A stretch of DNA of 64,000 nt from Sphingopyxis alaskensis RB2256 (GTDB lineage: Bacteria; Pseudomonadota; Alphaproteobacteria; Sphingomonadales; Sphingomonadaceae): assembly GCF_000013985.1 (NCBI RefSeq), contig NC_008048.1:2108001-2172000 (forward strand), read 5' to 3'. Made by a program: the position numbers and the translations under genes. Positions within the stretch are counted from its first letter, which is position 1, and every line of letters starts with the position of its first letter. The notes below the pieces were generated by a model that was not told the DNA's origin, did no database searches, and saw only the letters and a program-made list of their open reading frames with translations. This document shows, in pieces, positions 28,430-39,000 of the stretch.

Positions 28430-29359
28430 TCAGTGCATGAATCCGGGTCGATCGGGCACCGCAACACGCTTTGCATGGTGTGTCAGCACGATCCCCTCGC
28501 CCACCCCCGCATGGCCGATTGCGGTCACGGCAACATTCAGCCCGGCCGCAATTTCGCGGATCGCATCGGCCGCGGCGGGGACGGCCGCGAACAAGAGCTG
28601 ATAATCGTCACCCGCGGTCGCTGCGGCGAGCCGCGTGTCGAGCACATCGGGCCGCACCGCCAGCAGCGCCGCCGACAGGGGGATCGCATCCATCATGATG
28701 CCCAGTTCGCACCCGCTCGCCGCCGCCATGCGCTGTGCGTCGATCAACAGTCCGTCGGATAGGTCCATCATCGCATGAACATGCGGCGCCACTGCCTGCC
28801 CAAAGGTCAGCTGCGGCTGCGGCCGGCAATAGGCGGCAAGGCAGGTCTCGTTCGGCTCGACCTGCCCCAGCCGCATCGCGAGGCCCAGACCGGCATTGCC
28901 GATCGTCCCCGTCACCCAGATCTGGTCGCCCGGCCGCGCGCCGCCGCGCGTCGGCGCGCCGCCTTCGGGCGCCCGACCGATGGCGGTGAGGCCGAAGCTG
29001 CGCGGTGTTCCCGTGGGCGCGCGCACCGTGTCGCCGCCGAGCAGGGCGACCCCGAAGCGGCGCAGCGCTCCATCGAGCCCCTCGACAAAGCCCGCGTCCC
29101 ACGCCGCGTCGCCAAGGCTGTACCCGACGAGCACGCCGACCGGCGCCGCCCCCTTCGCCGCCAGGTCGGACAGGTTCACCGCAACAAGTTTCCACGCAAC
29201 ATCCTGCGGCCGGTCGTCGGGCAGGAAATGAACGCCCTCGACGATCATGTCGTGGGTGAGCACCAGCCCTTCCCACACCGCAGCATCGTCGGCGAGCCCG
29301 CGCGCGGCGGGATCGGTCGCGATGGCGCGCAGGCGGGCGATGAAATCGGCTTCGGTCAT
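28430..29359 (-). CDS. thiL: Thiamine-monophosphate kinase
   Basis: Encodes 309 residues from ATG 29359 (MTEADFIARLRAIA); ATG 29383 adds eight residues and is possible. It phosphorylates thiamine phosphate to thiamine diphosphate. Motifs: LADDAAVWEG, ILTHDMIVEGVHF-type segment, VNLSDLAAKGAAPVG, LLGGDTVRAPT, and MMDLSDGLLIDAQRMA. The longer frame upstream runs into a dispersed repeat and was rejected. It is last in the hisG-hisD-nusB-thiL run, with the repeat between nusB and thiL. Confidence 0.94.
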   Translation of the reverse strand: MTEADFIARLRAIATDPAARGLADDAAVWEGLVLTHDMIVEGVHFLPDDRPQDVAWKLVAVNLSDLAAKGAAPVGVLVGYSLGDAAWDAGFVEGLDGALRRFGVALLGGDTVRAPTGTPRSFGLTAIGRAPEGGAPTRGGARPGDQIWVTGTIGNAGLGLAMRLGQVEPNETCLAAYCRPQPQLTFGQAVAPHVHAMMDLSDGLLIDAQRMAAASGCELGIMMDAIPLSAALLAVRPDVLDTRLAAATAGDDYQLLFAAVPAAADAIREIAAGLNVAVTAIGHAGVGEGIVLTHHAKRVAVPDRPGFMH

Positions 29360-29402
29360 CGCGGAAGCGTAGGGGATAGCCATACCATATAAAAGATACC
29401 GA

Positions 29403-29535
29403 TCCTCCCTGTCGCGCAGCGATGGGGAGGTGGCAGCGCGAAGCGCTGACGGAGGGGCTTTGGCGCCGACGTTGCCGCCCCTCCACCACCGCCCGCGGCG
29501 GCGGTCCCCCTCCCCATCGCTGCGCGACAGGGAGG
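29403..29535. repeat. Palindrome-ended dispersed repeat (family D), copy 2
   Basis: Arms ctccctgtcgcgcagcgatg/ggg and cccc/tccccatcgctgcgcgacag bound inner sequence that matches, in the opposite orientation, the copy at 2197-2330. It occupies most of the thiL-nusB intergenic region, so the operon is transcribed through it. Confidence 0.82.
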
Positions 29536-29542
29536 ATTTCAA

Positions 29543-29992
29543 CTATTTCTTCCGCACATCCTTGCCGATCGCGTCGAGCAGGCCGTTGGCGAACCCCGCT
29601 TCGCGGCCGTCGAAAAACGCCTTCGCGACATCGACATATTCGCTGACCACCGCGCCGACCGGCACGTCGCCGCGCGCGATAAGCTCATAGGTGCCCGCGC
29701 GCAGGATCGCCTTCATGGTCCGGTCGAGCCGCTCCATCGTCCAGCCGCTCGCCAGCCGCGCAGTGATCGCCGCGTCGATCTCGTCGGCGCGCGCGAGCAC
29801 GCCCTTCACGATGTCGTCGAAGAAGGGGACGTCGGCGTCGGCATATTCGGCGTCCTCGATGATCGCGCCGATGCGGTGCTGGTGAAACTCGTGGATCAAC
29901 TGAGCTACCGGCGTCGCCTCCATCTCGTGCTGATAGAGCGCCTGCACGGCGGCAAGGCGGGCGGCGGAACGGGACTGGGCGCGTTTGTTCAT
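29543..29992 (-). CDS. nusB: Transcription antitermination factor NusB
   Basis: Encodes 149 residues, all helical. With NusE it binds boxA RNA and supports rRNA antitermination. Signatures: SAARLAAVQALYQHEM near the N-terminus, and AILRAGTYELIARGDVPVGAVVSEYVDVAKAFFDGREAGFANGLLDAIG. Normal length. It lies 7 bp after hisD in the his-nusB-thi run. Confidence 0.96.
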   Translation of the reverse strand: MNKRAQSRSAARLAAVQALYQHEMEATPVAQLIHEFHQHRIGAIIEDAEYADADVPFFDDIVKGVLARADEIDAAITARLASGWTMERLDRTMKAILRAGTYELIARGDVPVGAVVSEYVDVAKAFFDGREAGFANGLLDAIGKDVRKK

Positions 29993-29999
29993 GACATTT

Positions 30000-31292
30000 C
30001 TACTTCAGACGATTCTGCACGCTGAGCGCATGGGCGGGAAGCCCCTCGGCGCCCGCGAGCGCGACGGCCGCGGGACCGATGGCCGCAAGGCTCGCCTCGT
30101 CGAGCGCAAGGAAGCTGGTGCGCTTCATGAAGTCGGTAACCGACAATCCGCTCGAAAAGCGCGCGCGGCGCCCGGTGGGAAGGACGTGGTTCGGTCCCGC
30201 GACATAATCGCCGATCGCCTCGGGTGTCTGGCGACCGAGGAAGACCGATCCGGCGTGGCGCACCCTGGCGAAGAGCGCATCGGCCTCGGCCGGATCGACC
30301 GCGAGTTCGAGATGTTCGGGCGCCAGCCGGTCGCAGAGCGGGATCGCATCGGCGAGCGTCGGCACGACGATCACAACGCCATTGTCGGTCCAGCTCGCCA
30401 GCATCGTCGCCGCGGTGGCGAGCGTCGGGATGACGTCTGCGACCGCGGCTGCGACGGCATCGGCGAAATCGCCGTCGTCGGTGAACAGGATCGACTGGCT
30501 CGTCGGATCATGCTCGGCCTGGCTCAAAAGGTCGGCGGCGATGACGTGCGGCGCATTCTTGTTGTCGGCAACGATGACGATCTCGCTCGGCCCCGCTACC
30601 ATGTCGATGCCGACGACGCCATACAGCTGGCGCTTCGCCTCGGCGACCCACGCATTGCCGGGGCCGGTGACGACATCGACCGGTGCGATCCGATCGGTCC
30701 CATGGGCCAGCGCGGCGATCGCCTGCGCGCCGCCGACGCGCCAGATTTCATCGACGCCGCCGATATGCGCCGCAGCCATCACGACCGGATTGACCTGGCC
30801 GTCGGGCGTCGGCGTTACCATCACGATGCGCCCCACCCCCGCGACCTTCGCGGGCAGGATGTTCATGAGCACCGACGAGGGATAGGCGGCGCGTCCGCCG
30901 GGGACATAGACCCCCGCGGCATCGACCGCGTTCCAGCGCGCACCCAGCCGCGCGCCCGTCGCATCGCGATAGTCGCGATCCTCGGGCAATTGCGCCGCAT
31001 GATAGGCACCGATGCGGTCGGCAGCGAGGTTCAGCGCGTCGCGCAGGTCGGGCGCCAGCGCCTGATAGGCCGTCGCGCAATCCTTCTTCGCGATGCTCCA
31101 CCCGCGCGCATCGAGGTCGAAGCGGTCGAACTTTGCGGTATAGTCGGCAAGCGCCGCGTCGCCCTCGGCCTTGACGCGCGCGATGATCGCCGCGACATCC
31201 GCCGACACGTCGGACGCACTCTCGCGCCGGTCATTGACCAGCGCGTCGAACTGAGCCGCAAAGCCGGGCGCCGAGGCGTCAAGCCGCCGCAT
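30000..31292 (-). CDS. hisD: Histidinol dehydrogenase
   Basis: Encodes 430 residues. It catalyses the last two NAD-dependent oxidations of histidine synthesis. Motifs include [61 protein letters not shown] (zinc ligands) and APEHLELAV. It overlaps hisG by 14 bp, indicating translational coupling. Confidence 0.96.
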   Translation of the reverse strand: MRRLDASAPGFAAQFDALVNDRRESASDVSADVAAIIARVKAEGDAALADYTAKFDRFDLDARGWSIAKKDCATAYQALAPDLRDALNLAADRIGAYHAAQLPEDRDYRDATGARLGARWNAVDAAGVYVPGGRAAYPSSVLMNILPAKVAGVGRIVMVTPTPDGQVNPVVMAAAHIGGVDEIWRVGGAQAIAALAHGTDRIAPVDVVTGPGNAWVAEAKRQLYGVVGIDMVAGPSEIVIVADNKNAPHVIAADLLSQAEHDPTSQSILFTDDGDFADAVAAAVADVIPTLATAATMLASWTDNGVVIVVPTLADAIPLCDRLAPEHLELAVDPAEADALFARVRHAGSVFLGRQTPEAIGDYVAGPNHVLPTGRRARFSSGLSVTDFMKRTSFLALDEASLAAIGPAAVALAGAEGLPAHALSVQNRLK

Positions 31293-31935
31293 CGCCCACC
31301 GCCTGACGGAAGCGCTCGACGAGCGCAGGCACTTCGGCCGAATTGAGTTTGAACGCAGCGCGATTGACGATCAGCCGCGCCGATACCTCGCTGATTATCT
31401 TTTGTTCGGCGAGCGCATTTTCGACCAGCGTGCGCCCCGTCGATACCAGATCGACGATGTGCGAGGCGAGCCCCAGCTTCGGGGCAATCTCCATCGCCCC
31501 ATTCAGCTTGATGCACTCGGCCTGGATGCCCTGCGCCGCGAACCATCGCCGCGTCGTCGCGGGATATTTGGTCGCGACGCGGATATGGCTTTCGCCCAGC
31601 CCCGGCGGCGCGCCGCCCTCCGGCCCCGCGAGCGACAGGCGGCAATGGCCGATGCCCAGATCGACCGGCGCATACAACTCGCTGTAATCGAACTCGTCGA
31701 CGACGTCCGACCCGACGATGCCGAGCTGCGCTGCACCATGCGCCACAAAGGTCGCGACGTCGAAGGCGCGGACGCGGATCAGCGAGATGTGCGACTGGTT
31801 CGTCCCGAACACCAGCGCGCGGCTCTTCTTGTCAAAGAAATCCGCCGCCGGCTCGATCCCGACGCGCGCGAGCAGCGGCAGCGCCTCGTCGAGGATGCGT
31901 CCCTTGGGGATGGCAAAGATGATCGGTTCGGGCAT
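31279..31935 (-). CDS. hisG: ATP phosphoribosyltransferase, short form
   Basis: Encodes 218 residues from ATG 31935. It catalyses the first step of histidine synthesis, ATP plus PRPP to phosphoribosyl-ATP. The N-terminal [42 protein letters not shown] and the PRPP loop [13 protein letters not shown] are present. The short form lacks the C-terminal regulatory domain and normally needs HisZ, which is not in this window. It is divergent from the DUF2332 gene with only 38 bp between starts. Confidence 0.94.
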   Translation of the reverse strand: MPEPIIFAIPKGRILDEALPLLARVGIEPAADFFDKKSRALVFGTNQSHISLIRVRAFDVATFVAHGAAQLGIVGSDVVDEFDYSELYAPVDLGIGHCRLSLAGPEGGAPPGLGESHIRVATKYPATTRRWFAAQGIQAECIKLNGAMEIAPKLGLASHIVDLVSTGRTLVENALAEQKIISEVSARLIVNRAAFKLNSAEVPALVERFRQAVGDAAA

Positions 31936-31973
31936 AAGCGTCGCGCACATAGGCGGCGAAGGGAAAAAGGGCA

Positions 31974-33053
31974 ATGAGCGAGCGTATCCAGCCCGCCGGA
32001 ATCGGCGCCACCGGGAAAGGCGCTGTGCGCGCTGCCTTCGCAAATCAAGTGGCCTATTGCCGCGCCAACGATGCCCCCATCACCGCGCGTATCGTCGCCG
32101 CGATCGCCAGCCTGCTGGACGACCCCGCGAGCAATTTTGCGCGCCGCATCGCCAACTGGCCGGGCGCGCCGCTCGCCGACGCGCTGCCGCTTCGCGCCGC
32201 GGGGGGCTTTCACGCGCTGCACCTGTCGGAGGCTGCGCATGAACTCGCCCCCATTTATGCCGACGCCGAGGACATCAACGACGCCGCGATCGTCGCAGGT
32301 GTGGTTGCACGGCATGAAGCCGCGCTGCTCCCCTGGCTCGACGGCCCGCCGCAGACCAACGAGGCGGGGCGCTCGTCAAACTTCATCGCGGCGATGCTGT
32401 GGCTCGCCGAACAGGGGTTGCCAGCGCATTTCGACTGCCTTGAAATCGGATCGAGCGCGGGCATCAATCTGATGATCGACCGTTATCATTATGACCTCGG
32501 CGGCGTGCATGTCGGGCCGCAGCCCGGCGCGATGGCCTTCACCCCCGATTGGCGCGGCAACCATCCGCCCATGCACGCAATCGCCATTGCCGGGCTCAGG
32601 GGCTGCGACGTTGCGCCGGTCGATCTCACCGACCCGGCGCAGGCGCTCCGCCTCAAAGCCTATATCTGGCCCGAACATGACGTCCGCTTCGCGCGCATGG
32701 AAGCGGCGATCGCCGCCGCGTATGTGGAAAAGCCCTGTCTCATCCGCGCCAACGCCGCCGATTTCGTCGAGGCCGAGCTGGCACGGCCACAGGCGGCGGG
32801 AACGACGCGCGTGCTGATGCACTCGATCGTCTGGCAATATGTCCCCGCCGAGCAGCAGGCGCGCGTCACCGCCGCCATGGAAGTCGCGGGCGCCCGCGCC
32901 ACCGCCGACCGCCCCGTCGCATGGATCGCGCTCGAAGCGAACCGGACCGTCCACCATCACGAACTGGTCGTGCGCTACTGGCCGGGCGGCGACGTCCCCC
33001 GCAAGCTGGGCCATGCCCACGCGCACGGCGCGTGGATCGAGTGGCTGGCGTAA
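31974..33053 (+). CDS. DUF2332 family protein
   Basis: Encodes 359 residues, cytoplasmic, no signal. The pattern [73 protein letters not shown], and HSIVWQYVP is that of DUF2332. The [10 protein letters not shown] segment looks like a methyltransferase-type nucleotide loop, so a SAM-dependent activity is possible but unproved. Divergent from hisG. Confidence 0.82.
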   Translation: MSERIQPAGIGATGKGAVRAAFANQVAYCRANDAPITARIVAAIASLLDDPASNFARRIANWPGAPLADALPLRAAGGFHALHLSEAAHELAPIYADAEDINDAAIVAGVVARHEAALLPWLDGPPQTNEAGRSSNFIAAMLWLAEQGLPAHFDCLEIGSSAGINLMIDRYHYDLGGVHVGPQPGAMAFTPDWRGNHPPMHAIAIAGLRGCDVAPVDLTDPAQALRLKAYIWPEHDVRFARMEAAIAAAYVEKPCLIRANAADFVEAELARPQAAGTTRVLMHSIVWQYVPAEQQARVTAAMEVAGARATADRPVAWIALEANRTVHHHELVVRYWPGGDVPRKLGHAHAHGAWIEWLA

Positions 33054-33119
33054 AGGGCCGTCGACAACCGGACTGCCGCTGACACTCCTGCCCGGCGCGA
33101 CCGCCGATGACGCCGCGCG

Positions 33120-33542
33120 TCAGGGGCTTTCGGTTTCCGAGGGCGGCACGGCCGGCGCGGGTGGCCGCGACAACATCCACCAGCTGCCCACCATCAGCAG
33201 CACGGTCAGCGCCTCGATGATCATCGCCTGCACGATTCCGGTATTGACCATGTCGCCGTTCACGACGCCCCAAAGTCGACCCACAAGCGCCGTTCCATAT
33301 AGTGCGGCGGGTACCAGCAGGGCGCGCGTCCATCCGGGTACCAGCGCGCCGATGCCGGCGCTTCCCGCAGCGACCAGGAAAAAGGCGGACAGGTCGGCGC
33401 GGATGGTGTTCGTCGCGACACCCTCGACCAATATGCCGAAGGTTTCGCCATAGCTGGCGGGGTCGAAGAGCCCTCGGGCCCCGACGATGGCAAAGAAGGC
33501 CGTCCACAGCAGCACGGCTCCGCGCAAGACCCAGTTGGTCAT
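33120..33542 (-). CDS. Small four-helix membrane protein, DUF4345-like
   Basis: Encodes 140 residues from ATG 33542 with four predicted transmembrane helices (VLRGAVLLWTAFFAIVGARGLF, LSAFFLVAAGSAGIGALV, ALLVPAALYGTALVGRLWGVV, VQAMIIEALTVLLMVGSWWML). Resembles DUF4345 membrane proteins. It lies 54 bp downstream of mnmA on the same strand and may be cotranscribed. Function unknown. Confidence 0.72.
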   Translation of the reverse strand: MTNWVLRGAVLLWTAFFAIVGARGLFDPASYGETFGILVEGVATNTIRADLSAFFLVAAGSAGIGALVPGWTRALLVPAALYGTALVGRLWGVVNGDMVNTGIVQAMIIEALTVLLMVGSWWMLSRPPAPAVPPSETESP

Positions 33543-33596
33543 GAGTTTCTCCCCGATTTCTCCAAGAAAATGCGGCATCGGCAGAGAAAACGCAAT

Positions 33597-34745
33597 CTAT
33601 TCCGCGGTGAATGTTTCTTCGATCCATCCGCCGCCGAGGACGCGAGACTTGTCGGCGGCGTCATAAAGCACCGCTGCCTGACCCGGCGCGACACCATATT
33701 CGGGGCTCAGAAAGCGCAGCCGGTTGGCCGTCACGCGCGCAGGAACGGGTTTTGCCATGCTGCGCACTTTCGCCAACACATCGCGGCCTTCGACGTCCGC
33801 GAGCCAGTTTGCGTCGCCGAGTCGCGCGCCCGACACGGCCAGCGCGCGCCGCGGACCGACGATCACCTGCTTCGTCGCGGCATTGAGGCGCACGACATAG
33901 AGCGGTTCGGCCTGCCCGCCGATGTCGATCCCGCGCCGCTGGCCGACGGTGTAATGAATAAGGCCCTTGTGCGCGCCGAGCACGGTGCCGTCGACATGGA
34001 CGATGTCACCCTGATCCTCGGCTTCGGGGCGCAGCTTGCGAACGAGCGAAGCATAATCGCCGTCGGGGACGAAACAGATGTCCTGGCTGTCGGGCTTGCC
34101 CGCAACGCCGAGGCCCAGGTCGCGTGCGATCTCGCGCACGACATTCTTCTCCAGCCCGCCCAGCGGAAAACGAAGGAAATCGAGCTGCTCCTGCGTCGTC
34201 GCGAAGAGGAAATAGCTCTGGTCCCGTGCCGGATCGACAGCGCGGTGCATTTCCGCGCCATCGGGCCCCATCACGCGCCTTACATAATGGCCGGTCGCAA
34301 GGCAGTCGGCGCCGAGTTCCCTTGCGAGCTGGAACAGGTCGGTGAACTTCACCCCCATGTTGCAGCGCACGCACGGGATCGGCGTCCGGCCGGCGAGATA
34401 TTCGTCGGCGAACTGGTCGATCACCGTGTCGCGAAAGCGGCTTTCATGGTCGTGGACGTGATGCACGAAGCCGAGCCGGTCGGCGACCGCCCGCGCGTCG
34501 CGAATATCCTGCCCCGCACAGCAGGCGCCGACGCGCTTCGCCTTGGCGCCGTGATCGTAGAGCTGGAGCGTCACGCCGATTACTTCGGCCCCCGACCGTG
34601 CGGCGAGTGCCGCGACAACGCTCGAGTCGACGCCACCCGACATCGCGACGACGATTCGCCGGTCCTTCATCGGTCCGGCGAGCTGGAAGTCGGCCTGGGC
34701 AAGCCCGACGGGAGAGGACAAGGTCGCGATCATGGTCGGCGCCAT
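33597..34745 (-). CDS. mnmA: tRNA-specific 2-thiouridylase MnmA
   Basis: Encodes 382 residues. It installs the 2-thio group on U34 of Lys, Glu and Gln tRNAs. The PP-loop [12 protein letters not shown] starts near residue 35, the catalytic Cys pair is in [10 protein letters not shown] and [10 protein letters not shown], and ATGHYVRR is typical. The start could be internal ([13 protein letters not shown]), as the first ~25 residues are not conserved in the family. Confidence 0.95.
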   Translation of the reverse strand: MAPTMIATLSSPVGLAQADFQLAGPMKDRRIVVAMSGGVDSSVVAALAARSGAEVIGVTLQLYDHGAKAKRVGACCAGQDIRDARAVADRLGFVHHVHDHESRFRDTVIDQFADEYLAGRTPIPCVRCNMGVKFTDLFQLARELGADCLATGHYVRRVMGPDGAEMHRAVDPARDQSYFLFATTQEQLDFLRFPLGGLEKNVVREIARDLGLGVAGKPDSQDICFVPDGDYASLVRKLRPEAEDQGDIVHVDGTVLGAHKGLIHYTVGQRRGIDIGGQAEPLYVVRLNAATKQVIVGPRRALAVSGARLGDANWLADVEGRDVLAKVRSMAKPVPARVTANRLRFLSPEYGVAPGQAAVLYDAADKSRVLGGGWIEETFTAE

Positions 34746-34877
34746 CTAGGGACGCAGAGCGAAAAATGCCAGCTTTTCCGCCACACCTGTCAAGATATTG
34801 ACGGAGGTTAAGCTTCGCTAACAGGTGCTGAAACAGCCATTTACGGGACTTTAGCCCCTCGGCGCTAGACGAGTCGC

Positions 34878-35258
34878 ATGAACCTCGATCGGTCCGATTT
34901 TCCGCACGTCGCCGGTGCGGCCAGAGTGTCGAAGCCCGCCTTCGACATCATTCTGGCCGTGTCCGCCGCACGGCAGGCAGCGCTGCCAACGGTGCGCACG
35001 CTGAGCGCGCGGGCGCAGCACCGCGGGCATGTCGAGCGACTTGACGCGCTCAGGGGGATTTTCTGCGGAAGCCGGATGGCGCTGAAACATAACAGGATCC
35101 GCGTCGTTCGTTTTCTCGACCTGTCGGACGATGGGAACGGCTTGCCGGAAACTATGAACGGCCTGTTTACCAGAGGATTTCAGCCGATGTTGAATCCCTC
35201 CGGACTAGATCGAAAAGCGTCGGACACACCCCCATCCGATGTCGAGAATATGGAATGA
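34878..35258 (+). other. Doubtful open frame upstream of sciP
   Basis: A 126-codon frame ends in TGA overlapping the sciP ATG (ATGA). No domain or similarity is recognised. GC bias at third positions is good in the first half but fades in the second, and there is no strong ribosome binding site. The stretch 34746-35254 may simply be the sciP leader and promoter region. It also has an imperfect palindrome, gttaagcttcgctaac near 34806. Confidence 0.2.
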
Positions 35259-35560
35259 GCATGATCGAGAATCAGAAAATCCGGCCCGCACAGGTCATCG
35301 GCCCCCTGGGCGAACCGCTGACGCTGGACTCGCTGCCGCCGCCGACCACGACCCGCTGGGTCGTGCGCCGGAAGGCAGAGGTCGTCGCCGCGGTCAATGG
35401 CGGCCTTCTGACCGTCGACGAGGCGTGCGAACGCTATGGGCTGACGCTCGAGGAGTTCGCCGGCTGGCAACGGTCGATCGACCGCAGCGGCATGCCGGGG
35501 CTGCGCGTCACGCGCATCCAGCACTACCGCGATCTTTACGAGCGTCAGCAACGTTTTTGA
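35255..35560 (+). CDS. sciP: CtrA inhibitor SciP (DUF1153 family)
   Basis: Encodes 101 residues; the second ATG at 35261 (MIENQK) may be the real start. SciP is a small helical DNA-binding protein that in Caulobacter blocks CtrA-dependent transcription. The conserved core TTTRWVVRRKAEVVAAVNGGLLTVDEACERYGLTLEEFAGWQRSIDRSGMPGLRVTRIQ-type sequence is intact. Alphaproteobacterial GTA expression depends on CtrA in characterised species, so this gene may indirectly bear on the GTA cluster in the same window. An intrinsic terminator follows. Confidence 0.92.
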   Translation: MSMIENQKIRPAQVIGPLGEPLTLDSLPPPTTTRWVVRRKAEVVAAVNGGLLTVDEACERYGLTLEEFAGWQRSIDRSGMPGLRVTRIQHYRDLYERQQRF

Positions 35561-35584
35561 TCCGCGGGGCCGAACCGCGATGAA

Positions 35585-35611
35585 GAGGGCGCCTTCCGGC
35601 GCCCTCTTTTT
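35585..35611 (+). terminator. Rho-independent terminator after sciP
   Basis: Nine-bp perfect stem gagggcgcc/ggcgccctc with a ttcc loop, followed by five T residues. It lies 24 bp after the sciP stop. Confidence 0.92.
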
Positions 35612-35744
35612 GTCCCGCGCAGGACCGCCGTCTCGCCTCGAAGGCGACAGAAAGACGTACGATTTCCGACAATTGACAATTTTATTGCAACCCTCCCGTT
35701 CACCCGGCGTTAAGCCCAGAGTCAACTTTGGGAGTCACTCAATT

Positions 35745-36020
35745 ATGCGCAAGATGTTCATAACCCTCGCCGCGACCTCGGCCCTCGCGCTCGGCGCCTG
35801 CCAGAGCCCGGAAGCCGACAAGGTCGAGGATCAGGCCGAAGCCCAGGCCGAAGCCATCGACGAACAGGCGGACGCCATGCCCGAAGGCCCGGCCAAGGAC
35901 GCAATGGAAAACAAGGCCGACGCCGTCGAGGAGATGGGCGAGGAAAAGGCCAACGCCATGGACGACAATGGCGAGATCGCCCCGTCCGAAACCGGCGTCG
36001 GCGACACGCAGACGAAATAA
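35745..36020 (+). CDS. Small acidic lipoprotein
   Basis: Encodes 91 residues from ATG 35745. Signal peptide MRKMFITLAATSALALGAC ends in a lipobox (Cys at residue 19). The mature part is nearly all Ala, Glu and Asp with regular EDQAEAQAEAIDEQADAM heptads, so it is probably a helical, coiled-coil periplasmic peptide. No family is recognised; similar small lipoproteins are common in sphingomonads. A G/C-rich hairpin without a T tract (36028-36054) follows. Confidence 0.8.
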   Translation: MRKMFITLAATSALALGACQSPEADKVEDQAEAQAEAIDEQADAMPEGPAKDAMENKADAVEEMGEEKANAMDDNGEIAPSETGVGDTQTK

Positions 36021-36189
36021 GGGCTGCCACCCCTGACCCCCTGTTTCAGGGGTGTGACGGCCATCACCGCGATGCGTCGCGATCAGGGTTAATGCGGCGT
36101 TCGGGACGAGAGCACGCTTTCAGCGACACGCTTCGCGGACCACCCTCCCGCCGCCCCCGGCGACCCAGGGCGGCGGGAGGGACCAAACA

Positions 36190-36461
36190 CCTAGGGTCAG
36201 GACCCATTAATTCCCCGTTCGAGGCGTCGAAATGGCGAAGATATCGGGCCTTGGCGGGTGCAGCGGGTAGCATCGCTACCCGCAAGGCCGCGAAGGTCCG
36301 AGATTGAAGCCATTTCGGCGTCCCTTCGGGATTTGACCGATTTTGCCCATGGCAGCGTCGAAAAGTCTTGAAATATATCCATATTCCTGCGCCTTTCCTC
36401 CTCGCCCTGAGCAAAATCGCCTCAAACCTCGAACGGGTAATCAATGGGTCCTGACCCTAGG
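36190..36461. mobile_element. 272-bp MITE-like element with 19-bp perfect inverted ends
   Basis: The ends are cctagggtcaggacccatt (36190-36208) and its exact reverse complement (36443-36461). The interior is lower in GC than its surroundings, has no open frame of note and contains a small hairpin (gcgggtag-catc-gctacccgc near 36265). If the target is TA or CTAG, the element proper begins GGGTCAGGACCC. The right end forms the stop codon of the GNAT gene. Size, perfect ends and lack of a transposase fit a non-autonomous IS5-group derivative; group assignment is inference. Confidence 0.82.
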
Positions 36462-37104
36462 CATCAAGCGCCGCCAGCACGTCGCGCACGCCCGGCGCAT
36501 CCGCATCGGCACGCAAGGATTCCAATCCAGCCGCGACGTCGAGCCGATATTCGGCGACGCCTGCCGTTTCGCCCGCCCAGCTGGCGCCGAGCGCCTTGAC
36601 CAGCCGCCGCGCTGCGGCATTTTCGGACAGCATGTGAACGTCGAGTTCGACAAGTCCCTCGGCCAGACAATGGACGAGCAGCGCCGCGGTCATCATCCGG
36701 GCGAGCCCCTGGCCGTGAAACGCGTCGAGCACCGCCACCGAAAACTCGCCGACCGGGCCGTCGGCGCGGTGACGCACAGCATGGACCGCGCCGATCGCGG
36801 GGCGGTCAGGGCATGAACTGCAGATCGCGCCCCAGGCGATATGGTCGTGCCCGTCGACGTCGACGAGGCGCTCGATCACCGCATCGGGCAGAGCAGGCGC
36901 CGGCGAGAAGAAACGCAGATAGCGCGATTCAGCCGAAAGACGGGCGATGCCGTCGCGGATCAGCGGGGCGTCGTCGGGGGTGATCGTGCGCAGACAGACG
37001 GCGGTGCCGTCGTTGAGCCGGCTGTGGATTTCGACATCCTCGATCCGGCGCCGCGGCACCGCGCCTTTCGTCCGCCCAGCGTCCTGCCCGTCCGTCCCGG
37101 TCAT
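36457..37104 (-). CDS. GNAT-family N-acetyltransferase
   Basis: Encodes 215 residues. A GNAT fold follows residue ~30: VCLRTITPDDAPLIRDGIARLSAESRYLRFF, then GEFSVAVLDAFHGQGLARMMTAALLVHC, where HGQGLA is the acetyl-CoA loop. ESRYLRFFSP is typical of the subgroup fused to acyl-CoA synthetases or acting on proteins; here it is free-standing. The TAG stop lies in the end of the 36190-36461 element, so the native C-terminus may have ended at the same TA. Confidence 0.85.
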   Translation of the reverse strand: MTGTDGQDAGRTKGAVPRRRIEDVEIHSRLNDGTAVCLRTITPDDAPLIRDGIARLSAESRYLRFFSPAPALPDAVIERLVDVDGHDHIAWGAICSSCPDRPAIGAVHAVRHRADGPVGEFSVAVLDAFHGQGLARMMTAALLVHCLAEGLVELDVHMLSENAAARRLVKALGASWAGETAGVAEYRLDVAAGLESLRADADAPGVRDVLAALDA

Positions 37105-37173
37105 CGCGGCCTCCCGATCAGGACAGGATAGAGTGGCTACCCCGTCATCGCAACGGCGCTGACCCGCCGCGAC

Positions 37174-38997
37174 CTAACCGTCGTCGCCCATCCGCAGCGC
37201 CGCGATGAACGCCTCCTGCGGAATGTTGACATTGCCATATTCGCGCATCCGCTTCTTGCCCTCTTTCTGCTTTTCGAGGAGCTTTTTCTTGCGGGTCGCG
37301 TCGCCGCCATAGCATTTGGCGGTCACGTCCTTGCGCAGCGCGGCGATGGTTTCGCGGGCGATGACCTTGCCGCCGATCGCCGCCTGGATCGGGATTTTGA
37401 ACATGTGGCGCGGGATCAGATCCTTCAGCCGCTCGCACATGCCGCGGCCGCGGCTTTCCGCGCTGCCGCGGTGGACGATCATCGACAGCGCATCGACCGG
37501 CTCGTTGTTGACGAGGATGCTCATCTTGACGAGGTCGCCGGGGCGGTGGCCGATCTGGTGATAGTCGAACGACGCATAGCCGCGGCTGATGCTCTTCAGC
37601 CGGTCGTAGAAATCGAACACGACTTCGTTCAAGGGCAGTTCGTAGGTGATCTGCGCGCGGCCGCCGACATAGGTCAGGTTCTTCTGCACCCCGCGGCGAT
37701 CCTGACAGAGCTTCAAAATCGGTCCCAGATATTCGTCGGGGACGTAAATCACCGCCTCGATCCACGGCTCCTCGATCTCGTCGATGCGGTTGGGGTCGGG
37801 CATGTCGGCGGGGTTGTGGAGCTCGACCTCCTTCGCCGCCTCATTCTTGGTGTGGCTGAGCTTCAGCTTGTACACGACCGATGGCGCGGTGGTGATGAGG
37901 TCGAGGTCATATTCGCGGGTCAGCCGCTCCTGGATGATCTCCAGATGCAGCAGGCCCAGAAAGCCGCAGCGGAAGCCGAAGCCGAGCGCCGCGCTGCTCT
38001 CCATCTCGAACGAAAAGCTCGCATCGTTGAGCCGCAGCTTCTGGATGCTCTCGCGCAATTTCTCGAAGTCGTTGGCGTCGGTCGGGAAGAGGCCGCAGAA
38101 GACGACGGGCTGGACCTCCTTGAACCCCGGCAGCGGCGCCGCGGCGGGCTTCTTGGCATCGGTCACCGTGTCGCCGACGCGCGCCTGCGCGACGTCCTTG
38201 ATCTGCGCGGTGATGAAGCCGATCTCGCCCGGCCCGATTTCGACAAGGTCGGTGCGCTTGGGCGTGAAACAGCCGACGCGGTCGATCAGGTGGGTGGTCC
38301 CCGCCTGCATGAACTTGATCTGCTGGCCCTTTTTCAGCACGCCGTCGACGACGCGGACCAGAATGACGACGCCGAGATAGGGGTCGTACCAGCTGTCGAC
38401 GAGCATCGCGACGAGCGGCGCGGCGGCGTCGCCCCTGGGCGGCGGGATGCGCGCGACGATGGCTTCGAGCGTTTCCTCGATGCCGATCCCCGCCTTGGCG
38501 CTGGCGAGCACGGCGTCGTCGGCGGGCAGGCCGATGATATCCTCGATCTCTGCCTTCACCTTGTCGACGTCGGCGGCGGGCAGGTCGATCTTGTTGATGA
38601 CGGGGACGATTTCATGGTCGTGCTCGATCGACTGATAGACGTTGGCGAGCGTCTGCGCCTCCACCCCCTGCGCCGCGTCGACGACGAGCAGCGCGCCCTC
38701 GCACGCCGCGAGCGACCGCGACACTTCATAGGCGAAGTCGACGTGCCCCGGCGTGTCCATCAGGTTGAGCTGATAGGTCTCGCCATCCTTGGCGGTGTAG
38801 CTGAGGCGCACCGTCTGCGCCTTGATGGTGATGCCGCGTTCCTTTTCGATGTCCATATTGTCGAGCACCTGCGCCGACATCTCGCGCTCGGTCAGCCCGC
38901 CGGTGAACTGGATCAGCCGGTCGGCGAGCGTCGACTTGCCATGGTCGATATGCGCGATGATCGAAAAATTGCGGATGCGGGACAAGGGCGTGGTCAT
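37174..38997 (-). CDS. lepA: Elongation factor 4 (LepA)
   Basis: Encodes 607 residues, a translational GTPase that remobilises or back-translocates ribosomes. G-motifs: [14 protein letters not shown] (G1), [10 protein letters not shown] (G2), DTPGHVDF (G3) and NKIDLPAAD (G4). The LepA-specific C-terminal domain ends in [38 protein letters not shown]. Normal length. Confidence 0.97.
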   Translation of the reverse strand: MTTPLSRIRNFSIIAHIDHGKSTLADRLIQFTGGLTEREMSAQVLDNMDIEKERGITIKAQTVRLSYTAKDGETYQLNLMDTPGHVDFAYEVSRSLAACEGALLVVDAAQGVEAQTLANVYQSIEHDHEIVPVINKIDLPAADVDKVKAEIEDIIGLPADDAVLASAKAGIGIEETLEAIVARIPPPRGDAAAPLVAMLVDSWYDPYLGVVILVRVVDGVLKKGQQIKFMQAGTTHLIDRVGCFTPKRTDLVEIGPGEIGFITAQIKDVAQARVGDTVTDAKKPAAAPLPGFKEVQPVVFCGLFPTDANDFEKLRESIQKLRLNDASFSFEMESSAALGFGFRCGFLGLLHLEIIQERLTREYDLDLITTAPSVVYKLKLSHTKNEAAKEVELHNPADMPDPNRIDEIEEPWIEAVIYVPDEYLGPILKLCQDRRGVQKNLTYVGGRAQITYELPLNEVVFDFYDRLKSISRGYASFDYHQIGHRPGDLVKMSILVNNEPVDALSMIVHRGSAESRGRGMCERLKDLIPRHMFKIPIQAAIGGKVIARETIAALRKDVTAKCYGGDATRKKKLLEKQKEGKKRMREYGNVNIPQEAFIAALRMGDDG

Positions 38998-39000
38998 GGC

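Noticed and set aside
29360..29542. A longer thiL starting at 29542
   Set aside because: The extra N-terminal residues are translation of a dispersed repeat.
34802..34822. gttaagcttcgctaac as a CtrA binding site before sciP
   Set aside because: Spacing of the half-sites is one base off the TTAA-N7-TTAA pattern and the second half is imperfect.
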